Below, in pieces: positions 5,826-9,931 of a stretch of DNA of 9,931 nt. The notes under the pieces were generated by a model. It saw only the letters and a program-made list of their open reading frames with translations, was not told the DNA's origin and ran no database searches. Numbering within the stretch: position 1 is the stretch's first letter; the number at the start of each line of letters is the position of its first letter. The DNA lies in contig JACRBK010000558.1 of the NCBI GenBank assembly GCA_016234525.1, positions 1 through 9,931 of the forward strand. Reading direction: 5' to 3'. The DNA comes from Chloroflexota bacterium. GTDB taxonomy: Bacteria > Chloroflexota > Anaerolineae > Aggregatilineales > Aggregatilineaceae. Both the position numbers and the translations under genes were made by a program.

Positions 5826-6530
5826 TTATTTACCGTTGACTTCCGGCTTCCACACTTTCCAGACTTTACCGACCAGATCGGGACCGGGTTTGAGCGTCGG
5901 TTTGCCCGGCTGCCACCCGGCGGGCATGACTTCGCCCGTCGCGCGGTTATGCTGGTAGGCTTTCACCTGGCGGATCAATTCAACAATATTGCGGCCTACC
6001 GGCGGAGTCATGACTTCCATCGCCTGGATCACGCCATCAGGGTCGATCAAGAAACGGCCCCGAATATCGACCCCGGCGTCTTCGTCATACACACCGTAAA
6101 TTTTGCCAATCTTGCCACCGGGATCAGCCAGCATGGGCCAGGGGACGCCCCCTTCGACCATCTTGGAGAGTTCTTCTTCTTGCCAAATTTTGTGAGAAAA
6201 ATGACTATCGGTGCTGATAGAGAGGACGTTTACATCTAACGAGCGTAGTTCATCATATTTGACGGCGACCGCCGACAGTTCAGTCGGTCAGACAAAGGTG
6301 AAATCGCCAGGGTAAAAACAGACCAGAGTCCAGTGACCCAGAGTGTCCGACAGCTTAACCAGCTTAAAGCCGCCGTTAACATGGGCCATCGCCTCAAAAT
6401 CGGGGGCGGGCTTGCCCACACGCGCGATCATAGGTGTTACCTCCTGAATGAGTGGTGTTTCAGACGGGGCAGACGCCGCGACAATAGGGCCGCGTGCAGG
6501 CTGCGTACAGGATATTGGTTGCTCGGACAT
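5826..6530 (-). CDS. Selenocysteine-containing peroxiredoxin (AhpC/Prx1-type, in-frame TGA)
   Basis: The gene encodes a thioredoxin-fold peroxidase that would reduce hydrogen peroxide and organic peroxides in the cytosol. From ATG 6530 it reads 80 codons to TGA (6290-6288), then 153 more in the same frame to TAA at 5826, giving 234 residues. The TGA sits exactly where the peroxidatic cysteine belongs: CFYPGDFTFV-U81-PTELSAVAVKYDEL, compared with the family FYPLDFTFVCPTE. P74, T78 and R157 complete the active site; GRFLIDPDG and TPPVGRN are family motifs. A SECIS-like hairpin follows the TGA. The usual resolving-cysteine motif VCPAGW reads VMPAGW, with M202, and no cysteine follows U81; C8 and C71 are the only others. 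A second start at 6429 (M34) has a perfect AGGAGG site and would give 201 residues. Se-peroxiredoxins are known (PrxU of Eubacterium acidaminophilum). The alternative, a nonsense mutation of a cysteine codon, is less likely. Confidence 0.88.
6260..6277 (-). promoter_or_regulatory. Bacterial SECIS-like stem-loop with GGUC loop after the TGA
   Basis: Read on the minus strand, tgtcggc (6277-6271) and gccgtca (6266-6260) pair as U-A, G-C, a U-U mismatch, then four GC pairs, closing on the tetraloop GGTC (6270-6267). The loop begins 17 nt after the TGA. In E. coli fdhF the SelB-bound hairpin also has a GGUC loop, about 18 nt after its UGA, with an unpaired U a few pairs below the loop. Here the U-U mismatch is four pairs below. 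The element lies within coding sequence, as expected for bacterial SECIS elements. Confidence 0.65.
6288..6290 (-). other. In-frame TGA codon at the peroxidatic position (predicted selenocysteine 81)
   Basis: The codon replaces the catalytic cysteine of the PxxxTxxC motif (here P74, T78, U81). The frame before and after it is open and matches the peroxiredoxin family without insertion or deletion. A standard gene caller would split the gene here into an 80-codon fragment and a downstream fragment starting at 6161. Confidence 0.85.
6437..6443 (-). promoter_or_regulatory. Internal AGGAGGT ribosome-binding site before Met34 of the peroxiredoxin
   Basis: On the minus strand AGGAGGT (6443-6437) stands 7 bp before ATG 6429. 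It is a better match than the AGGAG (6540-6536) that serves ATG 6530 at 5 bp. Starting at Met34 gives MIARVGKPAPDF, a typical start for this family. Both starts may be used. Confidence 0.5.
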
Positions 6531-6573
6531 GGTGTCTCCTTGAGAGAGGTGACTGCCGTCTTACATTGTGAAA

Positions 6574-6602
6574 ACTATAACGCTCAGTTAAATTTCACGC
6601 AA
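6574..6602 (-). promoter_or_regulatory. Promoter of the peroxiredoxin gene
   Basis: On the minus strand TTGCGT (6602-6597), a 17-bp spacer and TATAGT (6579-6574) match the sigma-70-type consensus. The start of transcription would lie near 6567, leaving a leader of about 37 nt with AGGAG before ATG 6530. The -35 box overlaps an inverted repeat (6594-6609), a likely regulator site. Confidence 0.55.
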
Positions 6603-6620
6603 ATGTGAAGTATTTCCACA
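6594..6620. promoter_or_regulatory. Candidate operator: overlapping GTGAA inverted repeats
   Basis: TTCAC-N6-GTGAA is a perfect 5-bp inverted repeat at 6594-6609, centred over the peroxiredoxin -35 box. It overlaps a second, imperfect palindrome, TGTGAAG-N3-TTCCACA (6604-6620). Further GTGAA boxes occur at about 6568 and 6632. Such spacing suits a dimeric helix-turn-helix repressor or activator. No specific regulator is recognised. Confidence 0.4.
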
Positions 6621-6649
6621 ATGGTGTTTGGTGAAAGGCGTGGCGCAAT

Positions 6650-6678
6650 TTGAAGCATCGGGCGGCGGTGGGTAAAAT
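6650..6678 (+). promoter_or_regulatory. Promoter of the TIR-like gene and permease unit
   Basis: TTGAAG (6650-6655), a spacer of exactly 17 bp and TAAAAT (6673-6678) form a good sigma-70-type promoter. Transcription would begin near 6685, about 30 nt before ATG 6714. It is divergent from the peroxiredoxin promoter, with the GTGAA boxes between the two, so one regulator could control both. Confidence 0.6.
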
Positions 6679-6713
6679 GGACCTAACTTTTTTAGCCTTC
6701 CAGGACCGTTATT

Positions 6714-7625
6714 ATGTCACATATTCTTTTATTATATGCGCCGCCCGATCAGGCATTTGCCCGGCAGCTTGCGGTTCAGCTTGAGCAGCGCGGCTTGATC
6801 GTCTGGCCGGTCCCTGATCTGAATACGCCGCCCGATTTGGTGGACGATCTGGATCAGGTGTTGGAAGACGCTACCCATGTATTAGGGATATTGTCGCCCG
6901 ATATGGTCGCCTCTGAAGACCTGATGCACCGCTGTGATGAAGCCAGAGAACAGGGCAAGCGTCTGATCGGAGTTTTGCACAGACCCTGCGAACTGCCGGA
7001 GCAGGTGCGCCAATGCACCAAAATCGATTTTCAGGGGCAGTTTCTGTTAGCTGTTGAAGATCTGGTGAAGCAGTTGAGCAAAACCGGCGCGCCGACTCAC
7101 CCCTTGAGCGTGGTCAATGCGCCGCCGGTGGCGAAACCCGACCTGCTGCCGATCAGTCTGCCTTCTGAGCGGTGTTGGCGCGAGGACCGGCTGCGGATCA
7201 ATTATAACCTGCCGATCATCATGCCCCAGGAAGAACTCGAATTGCGCCTGCCCGCGTTTTTCGTGGAGTTCGATTTTGAACTGCTGCGGGTGGGCGATAA
7301 AGCGATTCGCACGCAGCGGCTGCCGCGTTATAAGTGGTTTGATCCGCGCCGCGCGCAGCATACGCTTACCGTGCGCAAGCGTAAAGGGAATCTCGAAGTG
7401 TATTACCGCATGACGCGCACCCAGGTGTATCACTGGTTTCCGGTGCATTACCGTGTGTTGGATCGTGAAGCCGCAATGCTTTACCGTTATCTGGTCATGG
7501 GCAAGATCGATGGGCTGCGCATCCCCGTAGACCGGCTGGCGCGCCGCGCCCGGCTTATGTCGTGGACGTCGCTGGTGCTGGCCCTGATCATCGTTGTGGG
7601 AACGTTATATCTGATCCTGATTTGA
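6714..7625 (+). CDS. TIR-like domain protein with C-terminal membrane anchor
   Basis: The protein has 303 residues. Residues 1-115 resemble a bacterial TIR domain: HILLLYAPPDQAFARQLAVQL (3-23) is the first strand and helix, SPDMVASEDLMHRCDEA (61-77) is the region near the active site, then KRLIGVLHRPCELP (82-95). In catalytic TIR NADases a glutamate is expected in the helix after the conserved serines. My alignment puts R73 there, so this domain may bind partners and not cleave NAD; E68 and E76 are nearby and could change that reading. Residues about 150-280 are basic and contain no domain I recognise. A basic stretch (RLARRARL) precedes one transmembrane helix at about 284-303, ending at the C-terminus, a tail anchor with the TIR domain in the cytosol. 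The start ATG 6714 follows AGGA at 8 bp. It precedes the permease gene by 31 bp. Confidence 0.75.
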   Translation: MSHILLLYAPPDQAFARQLAVQLEQRGLIVWPVPDLNTPPDLVDDLDQVLEDATHVLGILSPDMVASEDLMHRCDEAREQGKRLIGVLHRPCELPEQVRQCTKIDFQGQFLLAVEDLVKQLSKTGAPTHPLSVVNAPPVAKPDLLPISLPSERCWREDRLRINYNLPIIMPQEELELRLPAFFVEFDFELLRVGDKAIRTQRLPRYKWFDPRRAQHTLTVRKRKGNLEVYYRMTRTQVYHWFPVHYRVLDREAAMLYRYLVMGKIDGLRIPVDRLARRARLMSWTSLVLALIIVVGTLYLILI

Positions 7626-7656
7626 GTGTGCTGATCCCCATTGGAGTCTGTTCATT

Positions 7657-8448
7657 ATGCCCGATCATGCAGTGGCGCTGCTTATTCTCGGCGTAGCCGC
7701 CGGGGTATTGTCTGGGATGTTTGGGATCGGCGGCGGGGTCGTGATCGTCCCGATGTTGAGTTTTTTGTTCGGCTTTGAGCTGCAAAAAGCGGTTGGAACA
7801 TCGCTGGCTGTATTGGTGATGCCGGTCAGCTTTTTTGCGGTGCTGTCGTACTATCGGGCGAATCTGCTCCAGCTCACCGCCGCGATGTTGATCGCTACAG
7901 GGTTAATCGGGGGTGGGGTGATCGGCGCTCAGGTGGCGCTCGGTCTGCCAGGGGACACGCTGAAGCAGCTTTACGGTATTTTTCTGATCTATATCGGCTG
8001 GCGATTTGCTGAGCCGCGCAAAGTATGGGCAGCTCGTAAAGGGATCAAAAACAGTGTGCCTCCCGCTGAAGCTGCGCCCCCTCTTGAGATTGCGTGGTAC
8101 TGGATGCTGGTGGTTGGCATCGGGGCGGGGATCGCGTCCGGCCTGTTTGGGATCGGCGGCGGGCTGGTGATCGTTCCGGTGTTGGTCGGGCTGCTGCACT
8201 ATGACCAAAAACGCGCTGTCGGCACCTCGTTAGCCGCGCTGCTGCCTCCGGTGGGGGCGGGCGCGGCACTCTCCTATTATGACGCAGGCAAGATCGAATT
8301 GGGTGTGGCCGCCATGATCGCCGCCGGGTTGGTGATCGGTGCGTTCGCCGGGGCAAAGATCGCGTTAGGTCTGCCGTCGTCCACCATCAAACGGCTGTAT
8401 GGTGTTTTTCTGCTGCTTGCCAGCTTAAGATTTATTTTTCAATTATGA
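7657..8448 (+). CDS. TauE/SafE (TSUP) family membrane transporter
   Basis: This 263-residue integral membrane protein belongs to the TSUP family, whose members move sulfite, sulfoacetate, taurine-related anions or other small organic acids across the inner membrane. About eight hydrophobic helices are visible. The two halves are internal repeats with an offset of 142 residues: GMFGIGGGVVIVPML (20-34) and GLFGIGGGLVIVPVL (162-176), KAVGTSLA (44-51) and RAVGTSLA (186-193), ALGLPGDTLKQLYG (94-107) and ALGLPSSTIKRLYG (236-249). A soluble linker (about 119-144) separates them. The duplication is visible even in DNA: a 20-nt string at 7718-7737 recurs at 8144-8163. The gene begins 31 bp after the TIR-like gene, with GGAG upstream, and probably shares its transcript. 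The substrate cannot be read from the sequence, and no sulfur metabolism gene is adjacent. Confidence 0.92.
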   Translation: MPDHAVALLILGVAAGVLSGMFGIGGGVVIVPMLSFLFGFELQKAVGTSLAVLVMPVSFFAVLSYYRANLLQLTAAMLIATGLIGGGVIGAQVALGLPGDTLKQLYGIFLIYIGWRFAEPRKVWAARKGIKNSVPPAEAAPPLEIAWYWMLVVGIGAGIASGLFGIGGGLVIVPVLVGLLHYDQKRAVGTSLAALLPPVGAGAALSYYDAGKIELGVAAMIAAGLVIGAFAGAKIALGLPSSTIKRLYGVFLLLASLRFIFQL

Positions 8449-8613
8449 TTGATCCCTGACACGCGGCGGAAAAAGTTGTCGAAACGTTGATTAAATAACG
8501 AGCGTAGGGATTTCGTAGGTCAAACGTAGCCATGTCATAAGGATAACGACAGCTTAGGGCGCGTATCATATACATAGCGAAGAATGAAATCTCTTCTCCT
8601 CCTTTTTTAATCG

Positions 8614-8650
8614 AGAACCGGGGAATCGGCGTCCCCGGTTCTTGGTTTTT
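8614..8650 (+). terminator. Strong intrinsic terminator downstream of the permease gene
   Basis: A perfect 11-bp stem, AGAACCGGGGA (8614-8624) and TCCCCGGTTCT (8632-8642), with a 7-nt loop, is followed by tgg and five T. It works in the plus direction and would end the 6714-8448 transcript about 200 nt after the permease stop. On the other strand there is no T-tract. The rest of 8449-8613 contains no supported gene; a short triplicated cgtag motif (about 8500-8528) has no clear meaning. Confidence 0.85.
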
Positions 8651-8654
8651 GTAC

Positions 8655-8684
8655 GGAACTTTTCGTGCCTGCCCCGCGTCTTTT
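8655..8684 (+). promoter_or_regulatory. Possible ECF-sigma-type promoter of the serpin gene
   Basis: GGAACTT (8655-8661) and CGTCTTTT (8677-8684) are separated by 15 bp, or 17 bp if counted from GGAAC to CGTC. This is the general layout of promoters read by extracytoplasmic-function sigma factors. Transcription would start near 8690, giving a leader of about 25 nt that includes GGAGG (8704-8708). No good sigma-70-type promoter was found between the terminator and the gene. The match is suggestive only. Confidence 0.3.
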
Positions 8685-8712
8685 AGATACATAGACATAA
8701 ATTGGAGGAACC

Positions 8713-9931
8713 ATGATGCAGCGAAAAAAGTTGCTCGTGAATTTTGTGTTGGTGCTGGTGCTGGTCGGCAGCGTTGGTCTTGCAGGATCAGCGGCCCACC
8801 CGTCTGCCGCACAGGGAACGACCTCGCCGGAGTTAGTCATGGGGAATAATGCGTTTGCGTTTGACTTGTATCACAGCGTGAGCGACCAGGGCGAAAACTT
8901 GATTCTATCGCCGTACAGCATTTCGCTGGCGCTGGCGATGACCTATGCCGGGGCGCGCGGTGATACCGAGCGCCAGATGGCAGAAACCCTACATTTCCCC
9001 CTACCGCAAGATCAGATTCCGGCAGCGTTCAAAGCCCTACATGAGACGATGCCCCAGGATGAAGGTGAAAGCGGCGGCGAGGATGAATTTCGGCTGAATA
9101 TCGCCAATGCGTTGTGGGGTCAGGATGGCTTCAACTTTTTGCCCGAATACCTTGATGTGGTGAATCAGAATTTTGGGGTCGGCTTACAACGGGTCGATTT
9201 TATCACCGATCCCGAAGCGGCACGCCTGCTGATCAACGACTGGGTGAGCGAGCAGACTCAAGAGCGTATCCTCGATCTGATCAAACCCGGCGTGCTGAAT
9301 TCCGATTCCCGGCTGGTCTTGACCAATGCCATCTATTTTAAGGCCGCATGGCAGGCCCAATTTATGCCCGAAGCGACCCACGATGCTCCGTTCACCCTGC
9401 TGGATGGCAGCCAGATCACCGTGCCGATGATGAACCAATCGGCGCACTATGGCTATGCGACCGGGGACGGTTATCAGGCGGTTGTGCTGCCCTATACTGG
9501 CGGTCGTATGGCGATGATGATTTTGCTGCCCGATCTCGACTCTTTTGAGGCGTTTGAAAGCGCGGAATTAACCGCCGAGCAGTTCAGCACTACGCTGAAT
9601 AATCTAATGTGGCAGGAAGTCGTGCTGTCGCTGCCGCGATTTGAATACACGGCTGATTTCGGGCTGGCGGACGCGCTGCAATCTTTGGGGATGCAAGATG
9701 CGTTTGACCTCAATGTGGCCGATTTTTCGGGCATGTCCGGTCAGCGTGACCTGTTTATTCAAGATGTGCTGCACAAAGCGTTTGTCAAGCTGGACGAAAC
9801 CGGGACCGAAGCCGCTGCCGCAACCGCAGTGATCATGGGAGTCACCTCTGCCCAGATGGATCCGCCGGTAGAAGTCAAAGTCGATCACCCCTTCATTTAT
9901 ATGATCTACGATCAGCAGAGCGGCTCGATCC
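8713..9931 (+). CDS. Secreted serpin (serine protease inhibitor), C-terminus cut by window edge
   Basis: The frame opens at ATG 8713 (a second ATG follows directly) after the strong site GGAGG and continues to the edge, with 406 residues visible and perhaps 20-30 missing. A signal peptide is clear: RKK, a hydrophobic core LLVNFVLVLVLVGSVGLAG, and a likely cleavage near SAA (about 33-35). There is no lipobox cysteine. The body follows the serpin fold: ILSPYSISLALAMTYAGARG (about 64-83), LTNAIYFKAAWQAQF (203-217) and KAFVKLDETGTEAAAATAV (355-373). The final visible signature is DHPFIYMIYD. The hinge GTEAAAATA has the small residues needed for loop insertion, so this should be an inhibitory, trapping serpin. 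Counting 17 residues from E362 (P17) places the scissile bond at T378-S379. It would protect the cell surface from foreign or self proteases. It lies after a terminator, so it is its own unit. Confidence 0.95.
   Translation, partial: MMQRKKLLVNFVLVLVLVGSVGLAGSAAHPSAAQGTTSPELVMGNNAFAFDLYHSVSDQGENLILSPYSISLALAMTYAGARGDTERQMAETLHFPLPQDQIPAAFKALHETMPQDEGESGGEDEFRLNIANALWGQDGFNFLPEYLDVVNQNFGVGLQRVDFITDPEAARLLINDWVSEQTQERILDLIKPGVLNSDSRLVLTNAIYFKAAWQAQFMPEATHDAPFTLLDGSQITVPMMNQSAHYGYATGDGYQAVVLPYTGGRMAMMILLPDLDSFEAFESAELTAEQFSTTLNNLMWQEVVLSLPRFEYTADFGLADALQSLGMQDAFDLNVADFSGMSGQRDLFIQDVLHKAFVKLDETGTEAAAATAVIMGVTSAQMDPPVEVKVDHPFIYMIYDQQSGSI

Noticed and set aside
5826..6530. Peroxiredoxin as a frameshifted or degenerate pseudogene
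   Set aside because: No base is gained or lost; 234 codons are in one frame, all other motifs are intact, and the only interruption is a TGA at the one position where Sec is chemically useful, followed by a SECIS-like hairpin.
3584..7625. Sirtuin plus TIR as an NAD-depleting defence module
   Set aside because: The genes are about 2.3 kb apart in separate units with an opposite-strand gene between, the sirtuin is CobB-like, and the TIR glutamate seems missing.
7623..7656. TGA of the TIR-like gene as another selenocysteine codon
   Set aside because: It follows a complete C-terminal membrane helix, and the frame after it has no conserved motif or SECIS-like loop; it is an ordinary stop.
7718..8163. 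20-nt DNA repeat as a mobile or recombination site
   Set aside because: It encodes the same FGIGGG motif in the two halves of the TSUP transporter, so it reflects the family's ancient internal duplication.
8432..8812. Minus-strand frame of 126 codons
   Set aside because: It overlaps the permease end, the intrinsic terminator and the serpin signal peptide, and its translation looks random in composition.

Overview
The window carries eight protein-coding genes, two of them cut by its edges. The lineage is inferred, not proven. A Ser/Thr kinase with an extracytoplasmic domain, a TIR-like protein, a bacterial serpin and dispersed GC-rich palindromic repeats of the 'gtaggggcgc' and 'cctctccaacc' type suggest Chloroflexota (Anaerolineae-like). 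No rRNA, tRNA, CRISPR array or complete mobile element was seen.

Layout. On the minus strand are xseA (1769-2980) and, downstream of it, a membrane-bound Ser/Thr protein kinase running off the left edge (1-1673). A nested palindromic repeat between them appears to carry the kinase promoter. After a divergent promoter region, a plus-strand cluster holds an unknown 107-residue protein (3243-3566), a class III-like sirtuin (3584-4393) and a secreted or membrane-anchored beta-propeller-like protein (4386-5630), whose first codons run through a dispersed repeat. A convergent, repeat-filled gap follows.

The central discovery is on the minus strand at 5826-6530: a peroxiredoxin of 234 residues whose peroxidatic cysteine codon is an in-frame TGA. 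The protein reads as a normal AhpC/Prx1-type peroxiredoxin on both sides of the TGA without any frameshift. Seventeen nucleotides after the TGA is a stem capped by a GGUC tetraloop, the same loop and nearly the same distance as in the Escherichia coli fdhF SECIS. The gene is best read as a selenocysteine peroxiredoxin. Its C-terminal resolving-cysteine position is methionine, so a one-selenocysteine mechanism is likely.

Divergent from it is a tail-anchored TIR-like protein (6714-7625) followed closely by a TauE/SafE-family permease (7657-8448), probably one transcription unit. After a strong intrinsic terminator, a secreted inhibitory-type serpin (from 8713) runs off the right edge. The oxidant defence, protease inhibition, NAD-linked deacylation and signalling genes form small separate units, not one pathway.
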